NCBI RefSeq assembly: GCF_013408095.1
Contig: NZ_JACBZF010000001.1
Coordinates: 868,001 to 932,000, forward strand
Length of the DNA: 64,000 nt
DNA from: Novosphingobium marinum
Lineage (GTDB): Bacteria; Pseudomonadota; Alphaproteobacteria; Sphingomonadales; Sphingomonadaceae
Direction: 5' to 3'
The translations under genes and the position numbers were made by a program. This document shows, one piece after another, positions 54,520 to 64,000 of the stretch. Positions within the stretch are counted from its first letter, which is position 1, and every line of letters begins with the position of its first letter. The notes under the pieces were generated by a model that was not told the origin of the DNA, did no database searches, and saw nothing but the letters and a program-made list of their open reading frames with translations.

Positions 54520-54897
54520 CTATTGTTCGACCAGATATTGCAATTGCTGGGTCCGCTCCTCGGTCAGCTTGCGCTTGCACGTCGCGACGAGAAGAGGCTC
54601 GAGAGAGCCGCCCCGTGCCCAAAATCCTTCGCTGGCGCAATGGGCGTCGCGATATTTTAGCCAGGCCCGTTGCGCCTCAAGCAACGTTTCGAAGTAGCCC
54701 GGACGGTCGTCGTATGCGCGATCGAGGCGCGCATCGCGCTCTTTCATCGCCGCGACAGTCCTCGGCCACTGCCGGTTGAGTGCTGCGTCGGCAGCTTCGT
54801 AGGACTTCGCGGCGCACCAGTTCATTTCCTGCTGCACCTGCGGATCGTCGCAATTCCATTGCGGCTGCGCCGCGACAAGCAGGATAGCGACCAGCAC
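54520..54897 (-). CDS. LprI/DUF1311-family protein
   Basis: 125 residues, probably secreted. N-terminal hydrophobic MLVAILLVAA, then a LprI-type domain with conserved cysteines: WNCDDPQVQQEMNWCAAKSY, and AQRAWLKYRDAHCASE, then CKRKLTEERTQQL. The domain is known from a mycobacterial lysozyme inhibitor; function elsewhere is unknown. The GTG start at 54897 lies 5 nt after the metY stop. Its placement inside a propionate operon is unexplained. Confidence 0.85.
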   Translation of the reverse strand: MLVAILLVAAQPQWNCDDPQVQQEMNWCAAKSYEAADAALNRQWPRTVAAMKERDARLDRAYDDRPGYFETLLEAQRAWLKYRDAHCASEGFWARGGSLEPLLVATCKRKLTEERTQQLQYLVEQ

Positions 54898-54902
54898 TGC
54901 AG

Positions 54903-56177
54903 TCAGACCTGGTCGAGGGCTTGCGACAAGTCGGCAATGATGTCGTCGATATGCTCGATCCCTACCGAGACGCGCACTACGTCCGGCCCGGCTCCGGCCT
55001 CGATCTGCGCGCCTTCCTCAAGCTGGCGATGCGTGGTCGAGCTGGGATGGATGATGAGCGAGCGGGTGTCGCCGATGTTGGCGAGATGGCTGAACATCTC
55101 TACCGCCGAGACAAGCTTTACGCCGGCATCGTACCCGCCCTTCAGGCCGTAAGTGAACACCGCCCCGCCCTTGCCGCCCAGGTACTTCTGAGCGAGCACG
55201 TTGTACGGATCGGTCGGCAGTCCGGCATACGACACCCATTCGATTTTCGGGTGCTCCTTGAGCCAGGAGGCGAGCATGAGCGCGTTCATGCAGTGCCGTT
55301 CCATGCGCAGCGCCAGCGTTTCCATACCCGTGAGTGCGAGAAACGCGTTCATCGGCGAGAGCGCCGGCCCGAGATCGCGCAAGCCGAGCGCACGGCAGGC
55401 GACGATGAAGCCGAGTTCGCCGAGCGCATCGGTAAAGGTCATGCCGTGATACGATGGGTTCGGCTCCGTCAGGTACGGGTACTTGCCCGCCCCCTTCCAG
55501 TCGAACTTGCCGGAATCGACGATCAGGCCACCGATGGCGTTTCCGTGGCCATTGAGGAACTTGGTCGCCGAATGGACGACGATGTCGGCGCCATGGTCGA
55601 TCGGACGGCACAGGAACGGCGTTGCCATGGTATTGTCGACCACGAGCGGCACCTTCGCCTCGTGCGCGACTTTCGCGATTGCCTCGATGTCGGAGACGAT
55701 GCCGCCGGGATTGGCGAGACTTTCGATGAAGACCGCGCGGGTCTTGTCGTTGATGGCGGCCGCGACGTTCGCGGGATCGTCGGCATCGACGAAATGCGTG
55801 GTCCAGCCCATGCGCTTGAAGGCGTGGCCCATCTGGTTGAGCGAGCCGCCGTACAGCTTCTTCGCCGCCACGATCTCGCAGCCCGGCTCCATCAGCGTGT
55901 GCATGACCACGAGTTGCGCGGCGTGACCGGAAGCGACGGCCAGCGCGCCGACACCGCCCTCGAGAGCGGCGATCTTCATTTCGAGCGCGCCGTTGGTGGG
56001 GTTCATGATCCGCGAATAGATGTTCCCGAATTCCTCGAGATTGAACAGCCGCGCGGCATGATGGACATCGTCGAAGACGTAGGACGCGGTCTGGTAGATC
56101 GGGGTAATCCGCGCCTTCGTCGTGGGATCGGGCTCGCACCCTGCATGGACGGCAAGGGTTTCCGGTTTCTCGCTCAT
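54903..56177 (-). CDS. metY: O-acetylhomoserine sulfhydrylase (MetY-type)
   Basis: 424 residues of the Cys/Met PLP family. The PLP Lys is in VHSATKFLNGHG, with YSRIMNPTNGALE, ESLANPGG and PSSTTHRQL typical of O-acetylhomoserine aminocarboxypropyltransferase. Makes homocysteine from O-acetylhomoserine and sulfide. The start [13 protein letters not shown] at 56177 overlaps the DUF3445 stop as ATGA; a longer frame upstream lies inside the DUF3445 gene and is not coding. Confidence 0.93.
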   Translation of the reverse strand: MSEKPETLAVHAGCEPDPTTKARITPIYQTASYVFDDVHHAARLFNLEEFGNIYSRIMNPTNGALEMKIAALEGGVGALAVASGHAAQLVVMHTLMEPGCEIVAAKKLYGGSLNQMGHAFKRMGWTTHFVDADDPANVAAAINDKTRAVFIESLANPGGIVSDIEAIAKVAHEAKVPLVVDNTMATPFLCRPIDHGADIVVHSATKFLNGHGNAIGGLIVDSGKFDWKGAGKYPYLTEPNPSYHGMTFTDALGELGFIVACRALGLRDLGPALSPMNAFLALTGMETLALRMERHCMNALMLASWLKEHPKIEWVSYAGLPTDPYNVLAQKYLGGKGGAVFTYGLKGGYDAGVKLVSAVEMFSHLANIGDTRSLIIHPSSTTHRQLEEGAQIEAGAGPDVVRVSVGIEHIDDIIADLSQALDQV

Positions 56178-56992
56178 GAAATCGCCTCCCTGTTCGCGCG
56201 CGCCGGCCCCGAGCGGGCGGCGGCATGGCCCCGAAGGGCCTCGGTATAGTGCGGAACCCCGCGCCTGTCGCCCTCTCCTTCTATCAAACTTGCGAATGCG
56301 TCGCAGATTCGGTTCAGCGCTGCGTCGTCGAGGTCGCGCAAGGGGCACCGATAGACGCCAATGGTGAAGAGGACCGCACCGGTTGCGGGAAGTCGACGCA
56401 GCGTCTGGCGTTCGCAGCGCAGGAAAAGCGCATCGCCGGCATTCGCGGGCGTGACATGCACAAAACGCTCTGCGGGATCGTCCGCCGGCAAGTAGCGCAG
56501 GTTGTCGGAGGCAACCACGAACCAGTTCGCACGCCCCCATATTTCGCCGGGTCGGAGGTTTTCGATAAACCTGTCGACTCCCGCTGCAAGTTGCTCGGCA
56601 TAACCCTGAATCGGTGCGTGAACTTCGGGCAACGTCAGGCCCATCTTGTCGCCTAGCCGCCAGTCGGTCGGAAAGGCGACCGCGCCGCCGGTCAGGCGAT
56701 AGGTCCCGCCGGCATCGCGCGTGAGAACGCAAAGGTCTTCCCAGACCGAGCGCGCCGCATCTTCGAGACCACCGGCGACGCCAAGCAGTTCGGCAACTTC
56801 CCGCGCCGCGTCTTCCCCCTCCGGACGGACTTCCACGCTGTCAGGGTGCTCGTCGAAATGGCCGGCCCGGACCGAAAGATCGGGTGTGGGGTCCAGCCAC
56901 CCCTCCTCGGAAAGCCGTGACAGCCCCATGCGCAGGACGCCTCCGCCCCTGGCACGGGGCAGCAGCGCCGCCGCGCCGAAGCCGAGTGTCAC
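56174..56992 (-). CDS. DUF3445 / heme-dependent oxidative N-demethylase-like protein
   Basis: 272 residues. C-terminal block [20 protein letters not shown] and [20 protein letters not shown] are characteristic of DUF3445, a family that contains heme-dependent oxidative N-demethylases. Possible heme ligand candidates cannot be fixed without a structure. ATGA overlaps on both sides place it between mcm and metY. Substrate unknown; demethylation linked to C1 or methionine metabolism is plausible, not shown. Confidence 0.8.
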   Translation of the reverse strand: MTLGFGAAALLPRARGGGVLRMGLSRLSEEGWLDPTPDLSVRAGHFDEHPDSVEVRPEGEDAAREVAELLGVAGGLEDAARSVWEDLCVLTRDAGGTYRLTGGAVAFPTDWRLGDKMGLTLPEVHAPIQGYAEQLAAGVDRFIENLRPGEIWGRANWFVVASDNLRYLPADDPAERFVHVTPANAGDALFLRCERQTLRRLPATGAVLFTIGVYRCPLRDLDDAALNRICDAFASLIEGEGDRRGVPHYTEALRGHAAARSGPARANREAIS

Positions 56993-59133
56993 TCGGCGGC
57001 TTCCAGCTCGTCTCCGACAGGCGGCATGTTGTGGCCAAGGAGGCGCAGCACGTCTGCGGCGGCCTCGACCACGTTTGAGCCGGGGCCGTAGATGCCCTGC
57101 ACGCCCTTGCTCTTGAGGAATTCGTAGTCCTGCGGCGGGATAACGCCGCCCGCGACGACCTTGATATCGGCACGCCCCGCACCCTTCAGGTGCTGGATCA
57201 GCTCGGGGATCAGGGTCTTGTGACCGGCTGCGAGCGAGGAGGCACCGACCACGTCGACGTCGTTCTCGATCGCCATCTTCTGCGCCTCTTCGGGCGTCTG
57301 GAACAGCGGACCGGAGACGACTTCGAAGCCCATGTCGGTAAAGGCCGACGCGATCACGTTGGCGCCGCGATCATGTCCGTCCTGGCCCATCTTGGCGACG
57401 AACAGGCGCGGCTTGCGGCCAAGACGGCGCTCCACGGCCTCGACACCCTCGACGACCTGGCGGTAGCGATCATCCTCGGCGTAGGCCTTGCCGTAAATGC
57501 CCTTCACCGGCGTCGGGACCGTGTCGTAGCGCCCGAACGCAGCTTCCATCGCGTCCGAAATCTCGCCGAGCGTCGCGCGCTGGCGCGCGGCCTCGACCGC
57601 GAGCGCGAGCATGTTGCCATCGGCCTTCGCACCTTCGGTCAGCGCTTCGAGCGCGGCGCGGCACTTCGCCTCGTCGCGGGCTTCGCGGTTGCGCCTGATG
57701 CGGGCGATCTGCGATTCGCGGACCTTGTGGTTGTCGACCTCGAGTGTGTCGATCGGGTCTTCCTCATCCTTGCGGTACTTGTTGACGCCGACGATGACGT
57801 CCTCGCCCTTGTCGACACGCGCCTGCTTGGCGGCGGCAGCTTCCTCGATCCGCTGCTTGGGAAGGCCGCTCGCCACCGCCGTGGTCATACCGCCGAGATC
57901 GTCGACTTCCTTGATGAGCTTCGAGGCGTCCTCGAAAAGCTGCTGGGTAAGCGCCTCGACGTAGTACGAGCCGCCCAGCGGATCGACGACGTTGGCGATG
58001 CCGCTTTCCTCGGCAATCACGATCTGGGTGTTGCGCGCGATCCGGGCAGAGAAGTCGGTCGGCAGCGCGATCGCCTCGTCGAGGGCGTTGGTGTGGAGCG
58101 ACTGCGTACCGCCCAGCGTCGCGGCCATCGCCTCGATCGTGGTGCGGATGACGTTGTTGTAGGGATCCTGCTCCTGTAGCGAGACGCCCGAAGTCTGGCA
58201 GTGGGTGCGCAGCATCTTGGAGCGATCCTGCTTCGCGCCGAGATCGTCCATCACGTGGTACCACAGCTTGCGCGCGGCACGCAGCTTGGCGACTTCCATG
58301 AAGAAATTCATGCCGATGCCGAAGAAGAACGAGAGGCGGCCGGCGAACTTGTCAATGTCGAGCCCCGCGGCCATCGCGCGCTGCACGTACTCCTTGCCGT
58401 CGGCGATGGTGTAGGCGAGCTCCTGTACCGCCGTCGCGCCAGCCTCGTGCATGTGGTAGCCCGAGATCGAGATCGAGTTGAAGCGCGGCATGTTCTCGGA
58501 CGTGTAGGCGATGATGTCCGACACGATCCGCATCGAGGGTTCGGGCGGATAGATGTAAGTGTTGCGGACCATGAACTCCTTGAGAATGTCGTTCTGGATG
58601 GTTCCCGAAAGCTGCGCCTGGTCGACGCCCTGCTCCTCGCCCGCGACAATGAAGAACGCGAGCACGGGAATAACCGCGCCGTTCATCGTCATCGATACCG
58701 ACATGTCCTGGAGCGGGATGCCGTCGAACAGGATTTTCATGTCCTCGACCGTATCGACCGCGACACCCGCCATGCCGACGTCCCCGACGACGCGCGGATG
58801 ATCGGAATCGTAGCCCCGGTGCGTCGCGAGGTCGAAGGCGACCGAAAGCCCCTTCTGCCCGGCGGCGAGGTTGCGGCGATAGAACGCATTCGACTCCTCG
58901 GCGGTCGAGAAACCCGCGTACTGCCGGATCGTCCATGGGCGGCCCGCGTACATGCTGGCCTTCACGCCGCGCGTGAACGGCGCGAAGCCCGGCAGGCCCG
59001 GATCGGCTGAGTCCTCTTCGGTGTAGAGCGGTTTGATCGCGAAGCCTTCGGGCGTGTGCCAGGTCAGGTCGCGGCCCTTCACCTCCTTGTCGGCAAGGGT
59101 TTTCCAGTCTTCGGTGGTCGGTTTGTCGGTCAT
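56989..59133 (-). CDS. scpA: methylmalonyl-CoA mutase (full-length, B12-dependent)
   Basis: 714 residues. Catalytic TIM barrel with [20 protein letters not shown], the CoA-binding region and TGVSL-like [14 protein letters not shown], then a C-terminal B12-binding domain with DGHDRG (His587, the axial ligand) and [17 protein letters not shown]. Converts methylmalonyl-CoA to succinyl-CoA. A single large chain carries both domains, so no separate small subunit is needed. Start of the downstream DUF3445 gene overlaps as ATGA. Confidence 0.96.
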   Translation of the reverse strand: MTDKPTTEDWKTLADKEVKGRDLTWHTPEGFAIKPLYTEEDSADPGLPGFAPFTRGVKASMYAGRPWTIRQYAGFSTAEESNAFYRRNLAAGQKGLSVAFDLATHRGYDSDHPRVVGDVGMAGVAVDTVEDMKILFDGIPLQDMSVSMTMNGAVIPVLAFFIVAGEEQGVDQAQLSGTIQNDILKEFMVRNTYIYPPEPSMRIVSDIIAYTSENMPRFNSISISGYHMHEAGATAVQELAYTIADGKEYVQRAMAAGLDIDKFAGRLSFFFGIGMNFFMEVAKLRAARKLWYHVMDDLGAKQDRSKMLRTHCQTSGVSLQEQDPYNNVIRTTIEAMAATLGGTQSLHTNALDEAIALPTDFSARIARNTQIVIAEESGIANVVDPLGGSYYVEALTQQLFEDASKLIKEVDDLGGMTTAVASGLPKQRIEEAAAAKQARVDKGEDVIVGVNKYRKDEEDPIDTLEVDNHKVRESQIARIRRNREARDEAKCRAALEALTEGAKADGNMLALAVEAARQRATLGEISDAMEAAFGRYDTVPTPVKGIYGKAYAEDDRYRQVVEGVEAVERRLGRKPRLFVAKMGQDGHDRGANVIASAFTDMGFEVVSGPLFQTPEEAQKMAIENDVDVVGASSLAAGHKTLIPELIQHLKGAGRADIKVVAGGVIPPQDYEFLKSKGVQGIYGPGSNVVEAAADVLRLLGHNMPPVGDELEAAE

Positions 59134-59203
59134 CGCTCTACACTCGCAATACTGTCATGCTGAACTCGTTTCGGCATCCACGTCCCGTGATGCCGGTTTC
59201 GGC

Positions 59204-59656
59204 TCAGTGCGCCTCTTTCGGGGTTTCCATGATCTCGGTCAGCTGTCCGCCCATGTCCCTGGGATGGACGAAGAAGATGAGGGTGCCGTGAGCCCCGATG
59301 CGCGGCTCGCCGAGTACGCGCTTGCCAAGGCCTTCGAACCATGCCTTCGCCTCGTGGATGTCGGGCACTTCGTAACAGACGTGGTGCTGGCCGCCCAAGG
59401 GGTTCTTGTCGAGCCACTTGCCCACCGCCGAGTCGGCCTCGGTCGGCTGGAGCAGCTCTACCTGCGTGCCGGCAGTCGGTTCGCCATTTGGGCCATTCTC
59501 GCCCGGCGTGTTGACGAAGCAGACGCGCACTTTCTGGCTTTCGAGGACGAACGGCTCGGTAATGTCGGTCGCGCCCATCACGTCGCGATAGAACGCTATC
59601 GACGCATCGAGGTCCGGCGTCGCGACGCCGATGTGGTTCATCCTGCCAAGCTTCAT
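59204..59656 (-). CDS. mce: methylmalonyl-CoA epimerase
   Basis: 150 residues of the VOC fold. Start MKLGRMNHIGVATPDLD with the metal His of NHIGVA, then HHVCYEVPDI and FVHPRDMGGQLTEIMETP at the end, all typical of MCEE. Interconverts R- and S-methylmalonyl-CoA between PccAB and mutase. The ATG overlaps the thiolase stop as ATGA. 70 nt separate it from the mutase gene. Confidence 0.95.
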   Translation of the reverse strand: MKLGRMNHIGVATPDLDASIAFYRDVMGATDITEPFVLESQKVRVCFVNTPGENGPNGEPTAGTQVELLQPTEADSAVGKWLDKNPLGGQHHVCYEVPDIHEAKAWFEGLGKRVLGEPRIGAHGTLIFFVHPRDMGGQLTEIMETPKEAH

Positions 59657-60834
59657 TCGACGTTCTCGATCACCATCGCGATGCCCTGGCCGCCGCCGAT
59701 GCACATGGTGATGAGGCCGTAGCGGCCACCGATGCGCTTGAGTTCGTACATCGCCTTGACGGTGAGGATAGCGCCGGTCGCGCCGATCGGGTGGCCGAGC
59801 GAGATGCCCGAACCGTTGGGATTGGTCTTCGCCGGATCGAAACCGAGCTGCTTGGCGACGCCGCAGGCCTGCGCCGCGAACGCCTCGTTCGATTCGATCG
59901 TGTCCATCTGGTCGAGCGAGAGTCCGGCGCGCTCGAGCGCGATCGGCACCGCCTTGACCGGGCCGAGGCCCATGACCGAAGGTTCGACGCCCGCGTGGCC
60001 CCACGAGACGATGCGCGCCAGCGGCTTCTTCCCGTGCTTCTCGGCCGCCTCGGCGGTAGCGAGCACGACTGCCGCGCCGCCGTCGTTCAGACCGGATGCA
60101 TTCCCCGCCGTGACCGTTCCGTCCTTCTTGAACACGGGCTTCAGGCCGGCCATCGCCTCGATCGTGGCATCGCCGCGTACGTGCTCGTCGTGGTCGAAGA
60201 CGGTCGTGCCCTTGCGCGACTTGATCTCTACCGGGACGATCTGTTCCTTGAAGTAGCCCTCGGCCACGGCCTTGGCGGCGCGCTTCTGGCTCTCGACGGC
60301 CAGCTCGTCCTGCTGCTCGCGCGTGATCTGGCACTGGTCGGCGATGTTTTCCGCCGTAATGCCCATGTGGATGTTCTCGAACGGATCGTGCAGCGCGCCG
60401 AGCATCGCATCGGTCAGCTCGATCGAGCCCATCTTGCTGCCGAAGCGCGCGGCAGATGTCATGTGCGGGGCATTGGACATGCTCTCCGCGCCAGCGCCGA
60501 CAGCGACCTGTGCCTCGCCCAGCTTGAGGAACTGCGCCGCCGAGACGATGGCCTGCAGGCCCGAACCGCACAGGCGGTTGACGGTCATCGCAGGCGCCTC
60601 GATCGGGATACCGGCCTTTACCGCAGCGACACGCGCGATGTAGGCGTCGGCCGGTTGCGAGGGAACGACGTTGCCGACGACGACCTGCTGCACGTCGGAG
60701 GCCTCGAGGCCCGAGCGCGAGATCGCCTCGCGAATGGCGATTTCGCCGAGTTCGGCGGGGCGAAAACCTTTCAGCGATCCGCCGAAGCTTCCGATGGGAA
60801 GGCGGGCGCCGGAAAGGATGACGACTTCGTTCAT
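59653..60834 (-). CDS. acetyl-CoA C-acetyltransferase (thiolase)
   Basis: 393 residues. Nucleophile Cys89 in NRLCGSGLQ, His in SLGHPIGATG, and second Cys in MCIGGGQG. Thiolase of the acetoacetyl-CoA thiolase type, able to work in either direction. Its place between pccB and the epimerase suggests cleavage of 3-ketoacyl-CoA (3-ketovaleryl-CoA) to give propionyl-CoA and acetyl-CoA, although substrate is inferred. Starts 10 nt after pccB. Confidence 0.95.
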   Translation of the reverse strand: MNEVVILSGARLPIGSFGGSLKGFRPAELGEIAIREAISRSGLEASDVQQVVVGNVVPSQPADAYIARVAAVKAGIPIEAPAMTVNRLCGSGLQAIVSAAQFLKLGEAQVAVGAGAESMSNAPHMTSAARFGSKMGSIELTDAMLGALHDPFENIHMGITAENIADQCQITREQQDELAVESQKRAAKAVAEGYFKEQIVPVEIKSRKGTTVFDHDEHVRGDATIEAMAGLKPVFKKDGTVTAGNASGLNDGGAAVVLATAEAAEKHGKKPLARIVSWGHAGVEPSVMGLGPVKAVPIALERAGLSLDQMDTIESNEAFAAQACGVAKQLGFDPAKTNPNGSGISLGHPIGATGAILTVKAMYELKRIGGRYGLITMCIGGGQGIAMVIENVE

Positions 60835-60844
60835 GGCTGTTTCC

Positions 60845-62377
60845 TCAGAGCGGGATGTTGTCGTGCTTCTTCCACGGGTTCTCGAGCTGCTTGTTGCGCA
60901 GCTTGCGAAGTCCGAGCGCGATACGCCGGCGCGTGGAATGCGGGTAGATGACTTCGTCGATGTAGCCGCGGCTTGCAGCGACGAAGGGGTTGGCGAAAGC
61001 GTCTTCGTATTCCTGCGTGCGCTGCGCGATCTTTTCCGGATCGTCGGCATCGCGGCGGAAGATGATCTCGACCGCGCCCTTGGCGCCCATCACCGCGATC
61101 TCGGCGGTCGGCCAGGCGTAGTTGAGGTCGCCGCGCAAGTGCTTGGGAGCCATGACGTCGTAGGCGCCGCCGTAGGCCTTGCGGGTAATGACGGTGATCT
61201 TGGGCACGGTAGCCTCGGCATAGGCGAAGAGCAGCTTCGCGCCGTGCTTGATGATGCCCTTGTGCTCCTGGTCGGTGCCCGGAAGGAAGCCCGGCACGTC
61301 GACGAAAGTCAGGATCGGTACGTTGAATGCGTCGCAGAAACGCACGAACCGCGCTGCCTTGCGGCTGGCATTGATGTCGAGCACGCCTGCCAGTACCATC
61401 GGCTGGTTGGCAACGACGCCGACGGTCCGGCCCTCGACCCGGCCGAAGCCGCAGATGATGTTGCCTGCGAAGGATGGCTGGATTTCGAAGAAGTCCTCCT
61501 CGTCCACGACCTTCCGGATGAGTTCGTGCATGTCGTAAGGCTGGTTGGCGTTGGCCGGTACCAGCGTGTCGAGGCTCGTCTCCTGCCTGTCCCACGGGTC
61601 CGCGCTGGGCCGCGCGGGCACTTCCTCGCGGTTCGAAAGCGGCAGGTAATCGAAGAAGTCGCGTACCGCGAGCAGCGTCTCGATATCGTTCTCGAGCGCG
61701 AGGTCGGCGACCGAGGTCTTGCTTGTGTGCGTGATCGCACCGCCCAGTTCCTCTTGCGTGACGACCTCGTTGGTAACGGTCTTCACGACGTCGGGTCCGG
61801 TCACGAACATGTACGAACTGTCCTTCACCATGAAGATGAAGTCGGTGATAGCGGGAGAATAGACCGCGCCGCCCGCGCAAGGCCCCATGATGAGGCTGAT
61901 CTGCGGGATGACGCCGGAGGCGAGGACGTTGCGCTGGAACACTTCGGCATATCCGGCAAGCGAGGCGACGCCTTCCTGGATGCGCGCTCCTCCCGAATCG
62001 TTGAGGCCTATGACCGGCGCGCCGTTCTTGAGCGCCATGTCCATGATCTTGCAGATCTTCTGCGCGTGCCGTTCGGAAAGCGAGCCGCCGAAGACGGTGA
62101 AGTCCTGGCTGTAGACGAAGACCAGCCGCCCGTTGATCGTGCCCGATCCGGTGACCACGCCGTCGCCGGGAATCTGCTGTTCCTGCATGCCGAAATCGAT
62201 GCAGTTGTGCTCGACGTAAAGGTCGAATTCCTCGAAGCTTCCCTCGTCGAGCAGGATTTCCAGCCTTTCGCGCGCCGTCAGCTTGCCCTTGGCGTGCTGG
62301 GCGTCGATCCGCTTCTGTCCCCCGCCCATCTTGGCCGCATCGCGGCGCCTCTCCATTTCGGCGATGTTGGCTGACAT
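60845..62377 (-). CDS. pccB: propionyl-CoA carboxylase beta
   Basis: 510 residues, carboxyltransferase. N-terminal [58 protein letters not shown], the oxyanion-type GGARIQEGV, and [20 protein letters not shown], all diagnostic of the AccD/PccB family. Completes PccAB with the pccA product. First gene of the operon. The start MSANIAEM is preceded by a GGAGG at about 10 nt. Confidence 0.96.
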   Translation of the reverse strand: MSANIAEMERRRDAAKMGGGQKRIDAQHAKGKLTARERLEILLDEGSFEEFDLYVEHNCIDFGMQEQQIPGDGVVTGSGTINGRLVFVYSQDFTVFGGSLSERHAQKICKIMDMALKNGAPVIGLNDSGGARIQEGVASLAGYAEVFQRNVLASGVIPQISLIMGPCAGGAVYSPAITDFIFMVKDSSYMFVTGPDVVKTVTNEVVTQEELGGAITHTSKTSVADLALENDIETLLAVRDFFDYLPLSNREEVPARPSADPWDRQETSLDTLVPANANQPYDMHELIRKVVDEEDFFEIQPSFAGNIICGFGRVEGRTVGVVANQPMVLAGVLDINASRKAARFVRFCDAFNVPILTFVDVPGFLPGTDQEHKGIIKHGAKLLFAYAEATVPKITVITRKAYGGAYDVMAPKHLRGDLNYAWPTAEIAVMGAKGAVEIIFRRDADDPEKIAQRTQEYEDAFANPFVAASRGYIDEVIYPHSTRRRIALGLRKLRNKQLENPWKKHDNIPL

Positions 62378-62531
62378 GGGTGCGGAATCCTCCCGGCGAT
62401 TGAAAGTACGTGCGCCTAAGGCACGGTTGGGGCGGGACCGTCAATAGCCTAGCCCCGGCCATAAGATCAGGTTGTCGACGCAAAACCGCAACCTGAAGGC
62501 CATATTCGCCCTGATTTGCGCGATTCGGCCC

Positions 62532-63878
62532 TCAGCGCATCAGCACGAGTTCCTCGGCCATCGTCGGGTGGATGGCGACGGTGGCGTCGAAATCCTCCTT
62601 GGTTAGCCCGGCCTTCACCGCGATGGCGGCAGCCTGCATGACTTCGGGAGATTCCGGCCCGATCATGTGCAGGCCGACAATCTTGCCGGTGTCGGCGTCG
62701 CATACCATCTTGTAGAGGCCGCGCTCGTTCCGCCCCGCGACCACGTGCTTCATGGGACGGAAGTCGCTTTCATAGACCTTGATCGAACCGTACTGGTTGC
62801 GCGCCTCACCCTCGGTCAGGCCCACGCCCGCAAGCGGAGGATGGCTGAATACTGCGGACGGGATACATCCGTAATCGACGCTGGTCGGCTTGTTGCCGAA
62901 GACCGTATCGGCAAAGGCCTGCCCCTCGCGGATTGCGACGGGGGTCAGCTGGACGCGACCGGTGACGTCTCCGACCGCATAGATGTTCTCGACGTTGGTC
63001 TTCGAGAACCTGTCGACCTTGATCTCGCCCTTGTCGCCCAGTTCGACCCCGGCATTCTCGAGGCCGAGTTCCTCGGTGTTGGGCACGCGGCCTGTCGCGA
63101 ACATGACGCAATCGACTTCCAGCGGCTCGTGGTTGGTCATCTCGACCTTCAGGCAACCATTGTCGGTCTTCTCGATGCCGCGGAATTCGGCATTGAAGCG
63201 GAACTGGATCCCCTTCATCAATGAAATCTGAAGCAACCGGTCGCGCAAGCTCTCGTCATAGCCGCGAAGCAACTGGTCCGAACGGTTGATCAGCGTGACC
63301 TTGCTGCCGAACTGGTGGAAAATGCCGGCGAACTCGTTCGCGATGTAGCCCGCCCCCGCGATCAGGATGCGCGGCGGAAGAGCGTCGAGATGGAACGCCT
63401 CGTTCGAAGTGATGCCCAGTTCGTGTCCCGGGCAATCGGGTACGTGCGGTCGCGCGCCGGTGGCGATCAGGATATACTTGGCAGAAACCGTCTTGCCGCC
63501 GGCCAGCGTGATCTCGTTCGGCCCGCTGATCGTGGCGCGTTCGTGGATGATCTCGACCCCGTGGTTGTCGAGCGTCTGGGTGTAGAGGCCGTTCAGGCGA
63601 TCGACGTCGCCCAGCACGTGATCGCGCAACCGTACCCAGTCGAACGTACACTCTCCGACGTCCCAGCCGAACTGTCGCGCGTCCTCGAGGTCCTCGGCGA
63701 ACTGCGCGCCGTAGACGAGCATCTTCTTGGGCACGCAGCCGCGTATCACGCACGTCCCGCCGACCCTGTGCTCTTCCGCCACAGCCGTCTTCGCGCCGTG
63801 AGAGGCCGCGACCCGGCTGGCGCGAACGCCGCCCGAGCCTGCCCCGATCACGAAGAGGTCGTAGTCGTATTCCGCCAT
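62532..63878 (-). CDS. gor: glutathione-disulfide reductase
   Basis: 448 residues of the pyridine nucleotide-disulfide oxidoreductase family. Redox-active Cys43-Cys48 in GGTCVIRGCVPKK, FAD motif IGAGSGGVRA at the N-terminus, the NADPH motif AGAGYIANEFAG with downstream INRSD, and C-terminal AIHPTMAEEL holding the catalytic His-Glu pair. The Arg-like INRSDQLLRGYDE and not a lipoamide-type pattern favours glutathione reductase. Start at 63878 gives MAEYDYDLFV; a longer upstream frame is Arg-rich. Confidence 0.93.
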   Translation of the reverse strand: MAEYDYDLFVIGAGSGGVRASRVAASHGAKTAVAEEHRVGGTCVIRGCVPKKMLVYGAQFAEDLEDARQFGWDVGECTFDWVRLRDHVLGDVDRLNGLYTQTLDNHGVEIIHERATISGPNEITLAGGKTVSAKYILIATGARPHVPDCPGHELGITSNEAFHLDALPPRILIAGAGYIANEFAGIFHQFGSKVTLINRSDQLLRGYDESLRDRLLQISLMKGIQFRFNAEFRGIEKTDNGCLKVEMTNHEPLEVDCVMFATGRVPNTEELGLENAGVELGDKGEIKVDRFSKTNVENIYAVGDVTGRVQLTPVAIREGQAFADTVFGNKPTSVDYGCIPSAVFSHPPLAGVGLTEGEARNQYGSIKVYESDFRPMKHVVAGRNERGLYKMVCDADTGKIVGLHMIGPESPEVMQAAAIAVKAGLTKEDFDATVAIHPTMAEELVLMR

Positions 63879-63939
63879 CGAATGCTCCAGATTGCTTGCC
63901 TGATTGCCTGAAAGTCCGGCCCTCGAACGGACCGGCGCG

Positions 63940-64000
63940 CTATTTGATTCCCGCCGCCTCGAGCAACGCCTCGGTCGACGCATCGAAGCTGGTGTTGCCC
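63940..64000 (-). CDS. partial CDS, C-terminus only (possibly glucose-6-phosphate isomerase)
   Basis: Only the last 19 codons are in the window: GNTSFDASTEALLEAAGIK then stop. The D-A-S-T followed by a hydrophobic pair recalls the DSSTNGLI region near the C-terminus of glucose-6-phosphate isomerase, which often ends like this, but 19 residues cannot settle it. Same strand as gor, 61 nt upstream. Confidence 0.45.
   Translation of the reverse strand, partial: GNTSFDASTEALLEAAGIK

Noticed and set aside
54921..56249. Plus-strand frame of 442 codons opposite metY
   Set aside because: Shadow of metY; Arg/His/Glu bias and no recognised domain.

Overview
The window reads as a high-GC alphaproteobacterial chromosome, most likely Sphingomonadales/Erythrobacteraceae. 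This is inferred from the DivL-type kinase followed by tsaE-amgK-murU-addB-addA-trxA, the Flp pilins, the GTA/HK97-like phage genes and the complete propionyl-CoA to methylmalonyl-CoA route. No 16S rRNA gene is present, so the genus stays open.

Positions 1 to about 18.4 kb are the integrase-proximal part of a prophage; its other end lies left of the window. Most genes are on the minus strand and run from the integrase (18330) leftwards. A start-stop coupled early operon follows: AlpA-like regulator, three small genes, then an AEP primase/DUF3987 helicase. Next come a repeat-rich non-coding segment that resembles an origin, two plus-strand HigA-like regulators, terminase small and large subunits, and a tightly overlapping set ending in a tail module (NlpC/P60-like protein, a possible Ntn-hydrolase, HK97 gp10-like, tail chaperone, tape measure). 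Portal, protease and capsid genes are absent between terminase and tail genes. Two or three low-GC genes at the edges look like cargo.

Positions 18.7-27.5 kb are host genes: OmpA-like protein, SDR, TIGR02466 oxygenase, secA preceded by a small secreted-protein gene, an acyltransferase, argJ, an inositol-monophosphatase-family gene and trxA. Positions 27.5-38.5 kb hold the run divL-tsaE-amgK-murU-addB-addA, joined by short overlaps. It links cell-cycle signalling, tRNA t6A modification, peptidoglycan recycling and double-strand break repair. The DivL-like kinase has tyrosine at the usual phospho-histidine position. Next is ahcY with a 20-bp perfect palindrome upstream, a candidate SahR operator.

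Positions 40.3-52.1 kb hold a peroxiredoxin, folE with a phospholipase D-like gene, a duplicated-repeat periplasmic protein, tRNA-Arg(ACG), mutT, two Flp pilins, an M48-LysM lipoprotein, xerD, a large periplasmic protein, and aroK-aroB. Positions 52.1-62.4 kb are one long minus-strand operon (pccB, thiolase, epimerase, methylmalonyl-CoA mutase, DUF3445, metY, LprI-like, pccA, csaA) that takes propionyl-CoA to succinyl-CoA. The window ends with glutathione reductase and the last codons of another gene.
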